A stretch of DNA of 64,000 nucleotides from Sphingomonas jeddahensis (GTDB lineage Bacteria; Pseudomonadota; Alphaproteobacteria; Sphingomonadales; Sphingomonadaceae), in NCBI RefSeq assembly GCF_001981525.1, contig NZ_MPSB01000003.1:186001-250000 (forward strand), read 5' to 3'. Position 1 is the stretch's first letter. Each line of letters starts with the position of its first letter. This document shows, one piece after another, positions 51,556-59,356 of the stretch. Both the position numbers and the translations under genes were made by a program. The notes under the pieces were generated by a model. It did no database searches and was not told where the DNA came from. It saw nothing but the letters and a program-made list of their open reading frames with translations.

Positions 51556-51860
51556 CGTCTTTCTCCTGATGGAAACCGATAAACGCCCGGCGGGCGCGGA
51601 GTTTCCGGCAGCGCCGCAGCGACGCGGCCGCGCATGCTGGTGACCATCGCGCCCGCCACCGAAATGGCGCGCCCTGTCTGCGCGTCGCTGGTGAAGCAGG
51701 AGGACGACAAGGCCCCGGTACTAGTCGCAGCGTAAGCCGAGGCAGGCCGAAGGCGTCGGAGAGCGCAGTCGGTAGAAGGAGGGTATCACGTGTCAGAACT
51801 TCCAAATACCGCCTGAGTCCGAAAGGGCGTCCACAGATGGGTCTTGGGCGCCCCACACGA
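51556..51860. other. 305 bp upstream of the hydrophilic gene; possible gene remnant
   Basis: It contains the EcfG-like promoter at 51582-51606. A short open frame at 51634-51735 on the plus strand (MLVTIAPATEMARPVCASLV, ending KAPVLVAA) reads like the C-terminal tail of a lost gene, but I cannot name it. Nothing else is seen. Confidence 0.35.
51582..51606 (-). promoter_or_regulatory. EcfG-like general stress promoter
   Basis: On the minus strand GGAAA (51606-51602), 16 bases, then CGTT (51585-51582). The alphaproteobacterial general stress consensus is GGAAC-N16/17-CGTT, so there is one mismatch at the fifth base. The predicted start would be about 51575, leaving a 20-base leader with the ribosome-binding site of the hydrophilic gene. 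Confidence 0.45.
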
Positions 51861-52196
51861 TCACATGCTTCGCTTGGGCTTGCGCGGCTTAGGTATCGGC
51901 AGCTCGGCCGCGGTGACGCGCAGCAGCTCACCCAGCCACTCGGCGTCATCCCAGCGATCAGCCTCAATTAACAGGTGCGACTTGGCGCCTGGATACGGCG
52001 CCCCGTCAGACACTGGTTCCGCATGAACGCGACCGGATGCCGTCGGTTTAACGTAAAGGCGATCGTCGCAGACTGAGCCGATCATCTTGCCGTCGACATA
52101 GACGCCGTATTCGCCAAACATTGGCTTCGCAGATACCGTGCCGGCGCCGGTCGCTTGTTCAAGCAGGTAATCGACTGTGCGTTGTTGCGTCGCCAT
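51861..52196 (-). CDS. TfoX N-terminal domain protein
   Basis: A 111-residue protein with only the TfoX/Sxy N-terminal domain. The family core is KPMFGEYGVYVDGKMIGSVC, followed by RLYVKPT and a late KSHLLIEADRWDD segment. The basic tail ends PKPRKPKRSM. Full-length Sxy activates competence genes with CRP in gammaproteobacteria; the single-domain form has no known role. It lies alone, upstream of the region with tRNA-Trp. Confidence 0.85.
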   Translation of the reverse strand: MATQQRTVDYLLEQATGAGTVSAKPMFGEYGVYVDGKMIGSVCDDRLYVKPTASGRVHAEPVSDGAPYPGAKSHLLIEADRWDDAEWLGELLRVTAAELPIPKPRKPKRSM

Positions 52197-52372
52197 GCTT
52201 CAGCGTAACAGAGCGGCGTCGCGGTAAGCAACGGGCCCATCGCGCTTGCGTTCTATGTGGGACTCTAGCCGTCGTCCATTCACGTCCAAGCCCCGCTCGC
52301 ACAGACAGTTAGTCGCCGTCTCTCGGGTCAGTAGCCAGATCTCAGTTGATCATCGGAAAATCGACAGATGCT

Positions 52373-52449
52373 TGGCAGGGGAGCTCGGATTCGAACCGAG
52401 GGCCTTCGGTTTTGGAGACCGACGCTCTAACCAGCTGAGCTACACCCCT
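52373..52449 (-). tRNA. tRNA-Trp (anticodon CCA)
   Basis: The minus strand folds as a cloverleaf: acceptor AGGGGTG, D-stem with GCTCAGCTGGTTAGAGC, anticodon loop CTCCAAA (anticodon CCA), T-arm CTCGG-TTCGAAT-CCGAG and an encoded 3' CCA. Position 6-67 is a U-U mismatch in the acceptor stem; the other pairs are intact. It sits between the TfoX-like gene and the GGDEF-EAL gene, away from secE. Confidence 0.95.
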
Positions 52450-52486
52450 GCAGCAACACCGCCCTTAGCGGCCGGCGCGCCAGTGT

Positions 52487-54835
52487 TCAAGCGGCGCGAA
52501 TGGCGGGACGGGTGCGTATTGCGAGATCGCGTGCCTCTGCCACGGGCAGTGGCCGGCCGAAATGATAGCCCTGGATCTTGGAACAGCCGAGCGAGCGAAT
52601 CAGCGTCAGTTGATCGGCGGTCTCCACACCTTCCGCCGTGGTCGCCATGCCGAGGCTGCCGGCAAGCGCCACCACTGCACGGATAATGGCAAGCGCCTCG
52701 GGCGTCCCCTTGGCAGCGGCAGTGACAAAGCTTCGATCGATCTTGATCGAGGAAAATTTCGTGCGCGAGAGATAGCCGAGCGACGAATAGCCGGTGCCGA
52801 AATCGTCGAGGCTGAGGCGGACGCCGAGTTCGAGGATACGTTCGAGCACCTTCAGCGCCCCAGTGCCTTCGCGCATGAACACGCTTTCGGTGACTTCGAG
52901 CTCCAACCGGTGCGGCGACAAGCCGGTGGTGGCGAGTGCCTGGGCGACGACCGCCACGAAATTGGGATTATGTAGTTGTTCGGGCGAGACGTTGACCGCC
53001 ACCCGGATGTCGTCGGGCCAACGCGCGGCCTCCTCGCAGGCGGTGCGCACCACCCATTCGCCCATCGGGCCGATCAGCCTCGCTTCCTCGGCGAGCGGGA
53101 TGAACTTGGCGGGCGAGATCGCGCCGAGCTCGGCATTGCGCCAACGCAGCAGCGCCTCGAATCCGGTGAGACGCTCGGTGCCCGCATCCACCACCGGCTG
53201 ATAATCCAGGCTGAGTTCGCCGCGTTCCAGCGCCTTGCGGAGCGCGATCTCCAGCAAGCGACGCTCCTCCGCATCGACATGGAGCTGCGGTTCATAGGCG
53301 TGGAACACGCCGCCGCCGGCGTCCTTGGAGCGATACAGCGCCAGATCCGCCGAGCGGACCAGCGTTTCGGCGGTGCGGCCATCGCGCGGTGACGTGGCAA
53401 CGCCGACCGACGCGCCGATGTAAAGCGTGTGCTGATCGACTTCATAGGGACGCGACAAGGTTTCGATGATTTTGCGGGCGAGCGCCTCGACACGCCCGGC
53501 ATCACTGGCGTCGTTGACCACCACGGCGAATTCGTCACCGCCCAGTCGGCCGATCAGCTCATTATCGGTCATCAACTGTGCCAGCCGTTCGGACACGCGG
53601 CCAAGCAAGCGATCGCCGATCGGGTGGCCGAGCGTGTCGTTCACCGCCTTGAAGCGATCGAGATCGATCATCATGAAGGCGGCGCGGCTGCCCCAGCGAT
53701 CCGCCTCGGCCAGCGCGCGGGCCAGAGCCTCGTTGACGAACAGACGGTTGGGCAGGCCAGTCAGCGTATCGAAGCGGGCCATGCGATTGATCTTGTCGGT
53801 CGAGGCGCGCTGTTCGGTGACATCGGAGCCGACGCCGCGGAAGCCGACAAAGTGGCCGCGCTCATCGAGTCGCGGGCTGGCGGTGATTTCCCACCAGCGC
53901 TGCTCGCCGCCGACGGTCACGGGCAAGGCGAGATCGCGGAACGCCTCGCGCCGCTTGAGCTTGTCGGCCAGCAATCGCAGGCCCGGCGCGAAATCGCCCG
54001 ATTCCCAGCTTGGCCCGGCGAACGCCTGTAGCACCGGCATGCCCTCCAGATGCTCGGCCGGTTGGCCGAGCGCGTGGGCGAAGCGCGGGCTGACCTTGCA
54101 CAAGCGTCGCTGCGTATCGGTTTCCCACAGCCAATCCGCGCCGGTATCCTCAAACTCGCCGAGTAGCAGACTGACGGTTTCGTGGCTGTCGGACAGGTTT
54201 AGTTCAAAGCTGCGCAGCATCACCAGGAAGCGTGCCCGACCGATGCAAACGACGATCAGCAGCGCGGCAAACAGCAAGGTGGCCACTGCGGACATGAAAT
54301 CCTGTTGCAGCACCAGCAGCAATGCCGCGGCGAGCCCCACGCCGCCGATTAACGCCAGCGCGGCAAGCACGATCGGGGCCATGGCAAAGGCCGCGGCCGT
54401 CATCAGCACCGACAGGATCATCCACAAGTCAAAGGCGAGCCCAGGTGCCTGGGCGGCAAAGACCAGCGGAGGAAAGCTCCACATCGCAGCGAGACCCAGA
54501 CCTTCCAGTGCTGTGTCACGCAATTCGTGCAGCGTGGCATAGCCTTCCTCGAGATGCTCGGTCCGTAAACGACGAACCGCAACAAATGCCGCAACCACAG
54601 CCAAGGTCACGCCCCAGGCGACCAGCCACCAGCGCGGCAGGCGATCGGCGAACAACATGCCGACGCCCACCCCGCCGGTGAGATTGGCGACAAGAAGGAA
54701 CAGCGCCAACCGCCGCCCGGCAAAGAGCTGAGTCGCGCGCAGGCGACTCCATAGAACCGGATCCTCGCCCTCGCTGATGCCAAGTAATTGGCGAAGCGGA
54801 ATGGGCGCGTGATGGGGGATCAATGGCGTGCTCAC
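52487..54835 (-). CDS. Membrane-bound GGDEF-EAL protein with PAS domain
   Basis: A 782-residue cyclic-di-GMP enzyme. Six membrane helices occupy residues ~38-205, a PAS domain with PAC-like end lies at ~215-345, GGDEF at ~355-510 and EAL at ~525-775. The GGDEF site reads RLGGDEFAV near residue 427. The EAL site is FEALLRW near residue 559 with DDFGTGYSSL, KIDRSF and EGVET, so both activities could be intact. It probably senses a membrane or respiratory signal and sets c-di-GMP levels controlling motility or biofilm. Confidence 0.93.
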   Translation of the reverse strand: MSTPLIPHHAPIPLRQLLGISEGEDPVLWSRLRATQLFAGRRLALFLLVANLTGGVGVGMLFADRLPRWWLVAWGVTLAVVAAFVAVRRLRTEHLEEGYATLHELRDTALEGLGLAAMWSFPPLVFAAQAPGLAFDLWMILSVLMTAAAFAMAPIVLAALALIGGVGLAAALLLVLQQDFMSAVATLLFAALLIVVCIGRARFLVMLRSFELNLSDSHETVSLLLGEFEDTGADWLWETDTQRRLCKVSPRFAHALGQPAEHLEGMPVLQAFAGPSWESGDFAPGLRLLADKLKRREAFRDLALPVTVGGEQRWWEITASPRLDERGHFVGFRGVGSDVTEQRASTDKINRMARFDTLTGLPNRLFVNEALARALAEADRWGSRAAFMMIDLDRFKAVNDTLGHPIGDRLLGRVSERLAQLMTDNELIGRLGGDEFAVVVNDASDAGRVEALARKIIETLSRPYEVDQHTLYIGASVGVATSPRDGRTAETLVRSADLALYRSKDAGGGVFHAYEPQLHVDAEERRLLEIALRKALERGELSLDYQPVVDAGTERLTGFEALLRWRNAELGAISPAKFIPLAEEARLIGPMGEWVVRTACEEAARWPDDIRVAVNVSPEQLHNPNFVAVVAQALATTGLSPHRLELEVTESVFMREGTGALKVLERILELGVRLSLDDFGTGYSSLGYLSRTKFSSIKIDRSFVTAAAKGTPEALAIIRAVVALAGSLGMATTAEGVETADQLTLIRSLGCSKIQGYHFGRPLPVAEARDLAIRTRPAIRAA

Positions 54836-54931
54836 GCCCGGGGGAATAGGGCGCGAGGGTTTACTTATGGTTGCGGGAACGCCGCCGTTACGGACTTATT
54901 CAGCATCTGCGAACATGCGTTTGCGTATCGA

Positions 54932-55843
54932 TCATTCGGAGGCTGACAGGCTGAAGCCCAGCCTCGGCACGTGAACGTTGACGCGGCCGGCCCGCGGATC
55001 GTCGCGTGCTATGGCCCAATGGTAGGGCGACGAACCGACCAGCCGGCCGCGAATGGGATCGCGGCCGTAATCGGTGGCGGCAACCGTCACCTCCCGGTTT
55101 GCCAGCGCCGCGTCGGCGGAAGCAAGGCTTGGTTCGTCCGGCGCGGCGTTGAGGGCCGCGGCGATCGCCTCTTCGCGGGTCCCGGTGCGTCGATCGCCGT
55201 GGCCGATGCCGCGAACGCGATCGTACCAGTCCATCAATCCCGGCAAATCCTCGAAAGCGGCGGCGGCGGGCGCGTGAAAGGAACGCACGAACCACAGATT
55301 GTAGAAGGCGCTGGCGTCGACGAGACCTGGGCGCTCGCCCGACAGAAAGGCACGGCCGTCTGTGAGTTGCTCGCTGATCAACGCGGCGTGCGCGCGAAGC
55401 TGGGCTGCCATATAGGGTACGGCAGCCTTCATGGCGGCGGGGTTGAACGGCTGTCCGCTCAATTGTTCGCGATCAGCGCGGAAGGCGGGGTCGACCGCAT
55501 CGCCCAAGCCGCCAAAGATCACGCCCACTGCCGCCTGGAAGAAGGCGCGATCGGTCCATTGTGCCAGCGCCTGATCGATCCCCGGAGTGCCGGCGGGGAA
55601 GAGCGTCGGCGTGGGGAAGCGGCGTTCGAGCTCCCGGACGATGAGCACGCTGTCGCAATAGATGTCCGCGCCGATCTGCATCACGGGGATGCGACGATAG
55701 GCGCCGGTGAGCGCGAGCAGATCGGGCTTGGGCATGATCACCGGCTGATCCACCGCTGCCCAGGAGAGGCCCTTGATACCGAGGCAGATCCGTACCTTCT
55801 CCGAGAAGGGCGAGCTGTCATATTGGTGGACCAGAATGGTCAT
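54932..55843 (-). CDS. Glutathione S-transferase family protein
   Basis: A 303-residue GST with a thioredoxin-like N-terminal domain (YDSSPFSEKVRICLGIKGL) and an all-helical C-terminal domain, plus ~60 extra residues at the end (GRVNVHVPRLGFSLSASE). RIPVMQIG contains the cis-proline. The length fits the group seen beside acyl-CoA or phosphotransferase genes. A 9-bp gap separates it from the phosphotransferase gene upstream, so they are likely co-transcribed. Substrate unknown. Confidence 0.86.
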   Translation of the reverse strand: MTILVHQYDSSPFSEKVRICLGIKGLSWAAVDQPVIMPKPDLLALTGAYRRIPVMQIGADIYCDSVLIVRELERRFPTPTLFPAGTPGIDQALAQWTDRAFFQAAVGVIFGGLGDAVDPAFRADREQLSGQPFNPAAMKAAVPYMAAQLRAHAALISEQLTDGRAFLSGERPGLVDASAFYNLWFVRSFHAPAAAAFEDLPGLMDWYDRVRGIGHGDRRTGTREEAIAAALNAAPDEPSLASADAALANREVTVAATDYGRDPIRGRLVGSSPYHWAIARDDPRAGRVNVHVPRLGFSLSASE

Positions 55844-55851
55844 GGCGATCC

Positions 55852-56919
55852 TCAGAGCAAGGGCTTGTCGATCCGGCGCAGCGCGCGATCGAACAGCGAG
55901 ATGGTGTGGGCGTGGAGTGCGTCACCGATCGGCTTGGGCGTCAGGCCGGCGCAGGCGCGGGCGTGGCTGCCCTCCAAGATCGCACCGAGCTTGAAAGGGG
56001 CGAGCACGGTGTACCAGCGCGCTTCGGCCGCGGTGCGGCCGGTGGCGGTGAGATAGCGATCGGCGATCTCGGCTAGGCTGGGGAATCCGTCCCAGGGCGT
56101 GACCGACACGCGCGGGTTGGGCTCGTCGGGATCGCGCCACGTCGCAGTGAGCCAGCCGAGATCGAGCATGGGATCGCCGCGGCTGGCGAGTTCCCAATCG
56201 ACGATCGCCGCCAACGCTGGCGAATCGGGGCGGTACATGACGTTGGCTAGGTGATAATCGCCATGGATCAGGCCCGGCTGCATAGTGGCCGGCCGGTTCG
56301 CCTCCAGCCAGGCGCAGATCGCCTCAACCTGCGGCAATTCGGTATAGCCGGTCCAACCCTCGAACTTGGCATAGCCGTCGAGCTGCGCGCGCCAGCGTGG
56401 CACCTGGCGTTCGAGCCAGCCGTCCAGCTTGCCGAGATCGTCGAGCCCCGCCTCGTGCGGGTCGATCCGCGACAGGGCGACGGCGCCGTCGACGATCGCC
56501 TCGCCCATCTGTCGGCGGACGTCGGCGCTGTTGGCGTGCAATTCGGGCAGGCCCTGCGTGGCGTTGAAGCCCTCAACCGGCTCCATCAGGTAGAAAGCGG
56601 TGCCCAGCACGGCAGGATCGGGCTCCCCGGCGATGAAGCCTGGATGCGGCACGTCAGAACCGGCAAGTGCCGCGAGCACCTTCATCTCGCGGCGCATCAC
56701 TTCGTCGCTTTCCGGGCGCGGGCGGCGCGGCGGCCGGCGCAGGACATAGGTGCGGCCAGCGCGGTCGAAGCGGAGCAGGATGTTCTGCGTGCCGCCACCC
56801 AGGGTCTCGGCGTGCTCGATCGGGCCGTCGCCGAGCGACTTGCCATCCATCCAGCGCGCGAGCGTATCCAGGTCGATCAGCTCCGCCCATGCTTCGCGGT
56901 CGTGCGCCAGCGCTGCCAT
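55852..56919 (-). CDS. Aminoglycoside-phosphotransferase-fold family protein (ACAD10-N-like)
   Basis: A 355-residue kinase-fold protein. The catalytic loop reads HGDYHLANVMY near residue 225 and the metal site is IVDWELASRGDPMLDLGW. The N-terminal GGGTQNILLRFDRAGRTYVL resembles a nucleotide loop. This group is usually linked to acyl-CoA dehydrogenases in fatty-acid degradation rather than to antibiotic resistance. It is the first gene of a leftward pair with the GST, divergent from a TetR regulator across 104 bp. Confidence 0.87.
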   Translation of the reverse strand: MAALAHDREAWAELIDLDTLARWMDGKSLGDGPIEHAETLGGGTQNILLRFDRAGRTYVLRRPPRRPRPESDEVMRREMKVLAALAGSDVPHPGFIAGEPDPAVLGTAFYLMEPVEGFNATQGLPELHANSADVRRQMGEAIVDGAVALSRIDPHEAGLDDLGKLDGWLERQVPRWRAQLDGYAKFEGWTGYTELPQVEAICAWLEANRPATMQPGLIHGDYHLANVMYRPDSPALAAIVDWELASRGDPMLDLGWLTATWRDPDEPNPRVSVTPWDGFPSLAEIADRYLTATGRTAAEARWYTVLAPFKLGAILEGSHARACAGLTPKPIGDALHAHTISLFDRALRRIDKPLL

Positions 56920-56929
56920 GGTCTCTCCT

Positions 56930-56988
56930 AAGTCGTTTGCTTTACCATAAGCGACAGGCGGCGAGCGTCAATCTAAGCCATTCGACTT
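56930..56988. promoter_or_regulatory. Paired operator-like sites between the phosphotransferase and TetR genes
   Basis: AAGTCGTTTGCTTTA at 56930-56944 and, inverted, TAAGCCATTCGACTT at 56974-56988 agree at 11 of 15 positions. They fill the divergent 104-bp gap and look like two binding sites for the adjacent TetR protein. The second copy is itself a near-palindrome (AAGyC-N4-GrCTT). Confidence 0.45.
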
Positions 56989-57023
56989 GAACCCGGCGCG
57001 CGCTTGGCCGATGGTTCGGCCGC

Positions 57024-57686
57024 ATGAACCTTGCGCGTCCCCAATCCGCCGGCCGTGGCGGCACCACCCGTAACGAACTGAAGCGCGCCGCCCGGCGGCT
57101 GTTCGCGGAACGCGGCATTGCGGCGGTCGGCATGCGCGAGATCGTCGAGGCGGCGGGGCAGCGCAACGCGGCCGCGGTGCATTATTATTTTGGCAGCAAG
57201 GACGATCTGCTCCGCGAGCTGGTGGTCGAGGGCGCAGACCTGATCGACACAACCCGCATGCGGATGATCGACGAGGCGGAGGCGCAAGGCGACCTCACCT
57301 TGCGCGACGTGGTGCGGGCGCTGGTCATTCCCAACGCCGAACTGGCCGGGGAGACGGGAGAGGGGGAAACCTATTTCCGTTTCATGACCAGCATGCAGAC
57401 CGAGCGGCGGCAGATGTTCGATCAATGGGCGGGCGGCGAGCATTCGGCCGGCTATGTGCGCTGTCTGGCGCATTTCCATCGCTTGCTGGCCGATCTGCCC
57501 CATGCGCTGGTCAACCAGCGATTGCTGTTCGCGGGCCTGTCGCTGCGCACCCTGCTGGCCGGTCGCGAAACCGCGCGGGATGCCGGCGCGGGGGCCGATC
57601 ACCCTTATTGGGGCGAGCCGGTCGCGCTGGCGGGAATGATCGACGCCGTCGAGGCGATCCTGCTGGGGCCAGCCAAAAGAGGCTGA
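57024..57686 (+). CDS. TetR/AcrR-family transcriptional regulator
   Basis: A 220-residue repressor. The N-terminal HTH contains RAARRLFAERGIAAVGMREI and NAAAVHYYFGSKDDLLREL, typical of TetR. The C-terminal ligand domain has the TetR_C-like pattern with LLFAGLSLRTLLAGRETARD. It is divergent from the phosphotransferase/GST pair, whose promoter region carries paired sites; repression of that pair by this protein is likely. The ligand is unknown, but acyl-CoA or a fatty acid would suit the neighbours. Confidence 0.9.
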   Translation: MNLARPQSAGRGGTTRNELKRAARRLFAERGIAAVGMREIVEAAGQRNAAAVHYYFGSKDDLLRELVVEGADLIDTTRMRMIDEAEAQGDLTLRDVVRALVIPNAELAGETGEGETYFRFMTSMQTERRQMFDQWAGGEHSAGYVRCLAHFHRLLADLPHALVNQRLLFAGLSLRTLLAGRETARDAGAGADHPYWGEPVALAGMIDAVEAILLGPAKRG

Positions 57687-57726
57687 GCGCTTGCCGTGGG
57701 GCGCGATGCGCGCCAGATCAGCGGCA

Positions 57727-58176
57727 ATGCCTTATGCGCCCGAAGTGCAGACGATCGCGCAGACGATCCAGCTATCCGTCAGCCCCGTGTTCATGCTCGC
57801 CGGCATTGGCGCGCTGCTCAACGTGCTTGCGGGGCGGCTGTCGCGCGTGGTCGATCGATCGCGCGCGTTGGAGGCGCTGCATCCGCGCTCCACCGGACCG
57901 GAACATGATCGCTATGTCGCGGAGCTGCGGCTGCTCGACCGGCGGATGGCCAACATCAACTCGGCGCTGTTCCTGGCGGTATCCTCTGCGGTGATGACGT
58001 GCGTGGTGGTGGCGACCTTGTTCGTGGCCGTGCTTTCCGGGCTGCACATCGGCCAGTTCGTGGCGGTCTCTTTCATTCTCGCCATGGCACTGCTGATCGC
58101 CAGCCTCGTTCTGTTCATGATCGAGGTGCGCATGTCGATCCGGGCGATCCAGGTCCGCGACGAATTGCTGCGCTGA
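57727..58176 (+). CDS. DUF2721 membrane protein
   Basis: A 149-residue protein with three membrane helices (~12-30, ~83-105, ~108-132). The signature LSVSPVFMLAGIGALLNVLAGRLSRVVDRSR is typical of DUF2721. The centre is charged (RSRALEALHP, ELRLLDRRMANIN). Starts at ATG 57706 or TTG 57691 are also possible; none has a strong ribosome-binding site. No function is known for the family. Confidence 0.8.
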   Translation: MPYAPEVQTIAQTIQLSVSPVFMLAGIGALLNVLAGRLSRVVDRSRALEALHPRSTGPEHDRYVAELRLLDRRMANINSALFLAVSSAVMTCVVVATLFVAVLSGLHIGQFVAVSFILAMALLIASLVLFMIEVRMSIRAIQVRDELLR

Positions 58177-58189
58177 GGAATTCGAACCG

Positions 58190-59356
58190 ATGATGATCCT
58201 CAAGGCGCTGGGCGCGATCCTGTTGTTCCTTCTGATCGCGCTCGGCCTAGCGATCACGATCGTGCCGCGCTTCCTCGACCGCATCTATTACGAGGGGCCG
58301 GCGAGCGACCATTATGATGGAGCCCGCTTCTTCAACCCGGATGGGGATGCAGACACGGCCGCGTCACCGACGGGCGGAAGCCGCGCAGGCTTTTTCTGGC
58401 GCTATCTGACCGGCAACGACGGGCGACCCGAATGGCCCGAGCGGGTGACGGTAAGGCCGGGCAAACCCAAGCCGCGCGTCGAGGGCGAGCGGATGGTGGT
58501 CACCTGGATCGGCCATGCCAGCGTGCTGGTGCAGACGCAGGGGCTCAACATCCTGACTGATCCGGTGTGGTCGGATCGCGCGGGGCCGCTCGGCTTCGGG
58601 CCGACGCGCGTGACGGCACCGGGTGTTCGCTTCGAGGATCTGCCGAAGATCGATCTCGTGCTGGTCAGCCACAATCACTACGACCATCTCGACAAGACCA
58701 CTCTGAAGAGATTGTGGGAGCGCGATCGACCGCTGATCGTCACCAGCCTGGGCAATGACAGCGTGATCGGGCAAACCGGCGCTGAGGCCACCGCGCTTGA
58801 TTGGGGGCGGAGGCTGGCGGTGAAGCCCGGAGTCGAGGTGGTGGTGGCGCGCAATCACCATTGGGGCAGCCGGTGGTTCACCGACCGCAATCGCGCGCTC
58901 TGGTCCGCCTTCACCGTGAAGCTGCCGGGCGGTAATCTGTTCTTCGCGGGCGATACCGGGCTGGGCGACGGCGAATGGCCGCGCGAGGCGGCGGCGGAGG
59001 GGCCGATCCGGCTGGCGCTGATCCCGATCGGGGCGTTCCGATTCGTGCCGGGCCAGATGGGGGCGGGCAGCCATATCGGGCCGGCGGATGCCGTGCGGGT
59101 GTTCGACCGGCTTGGCGCTTCGACCGCGATCCCGATCCACTGGGGAACGTTCCGGCTGAGCTATGAGGCGCGCGAGACGCCGCCGCGAATGCTCGAGACG
59201 GTCCTGCGCGCGACCGGCGGCGATCCCTCGCGGTTCGCGCCGGTGGAGATCGGCGCGCCGTTCGAGGTGCCGGCCTATGCGGCGCCCGCGCGGCGGCCGG
59301 ACGAGGCGCGGATCGCGGCGGCGCTCGAATCGCCTGAGGTGACGGCGCTGCGCTGA
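58190..59356 (+). CDS. Membrane-anchored MBL-fold hydrolase (NAPE-PLD/UlaG-like)
   Basis: A 388-residue metallo-beta-lactamase-fold enzyme with one N-terminal membrane helix (residues ~5-25). The metal site HNHYDH is at SHNHYDHLDKTT near residue 162, with GDTGLGDGEW and IPIHWGTF supplying more ligands. WIGHASVLVQTQGLNILTDP is the hallmark of the NAPE-PLD-like branch, which hydrolyses phospholipid-like or lactone substrates. The active site should face the periplasm. Its stop overlaps the hrpB start (TGATG). Confidence 0.86.
   Translation: MMILKALGAILLFLLIALGLAITIVPRFLDRIYYEGPASDHYDGARFFNPDGDADTAASPTGGSRAGFFWRYLTGNDGRPEWPERVTVRPGKPKPRVEGERMVVTWIGHASVLVQTQGLNILTDPVWSDRAGPLGFGPTRVTAPGVRFEDLPKIDLVLVSHNHYDHLDKTTLKRLWERDRPLIVTSLGNDSVIGQTGAEATALDWGRRLAVKPGVEVVVARNHHWGSRWFTDRNRALWSAFTVKLPGGNLFFAGDTGLGDGEWPREAAAEGPIRLALIPIGAFRFVPGQMGAGSHIGPADAVRVFDRLGASTAIPIHWGTFRLSYEARETPPRMLETVLRATGGDPSRFAPVEIGAPFEVPAYAAPARRPDEARIAAALESPEVTALR

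Noticed and set aside
51385..51582. Hydrophobic 65-codon frame that looks like a membrane peptide
   Set aside because: It is the exact complement of the Lys/Asn/Asp-rich gene. The minus frame has a ribosome-binding site and promoter, the plus frame has neither.
54860..54900. EcfG promoter (GGAAC near 54876 with GTT downstream)
   Set aside because: Spacing between GGAAC and GTT is only about six bases, far from the required 16-17.
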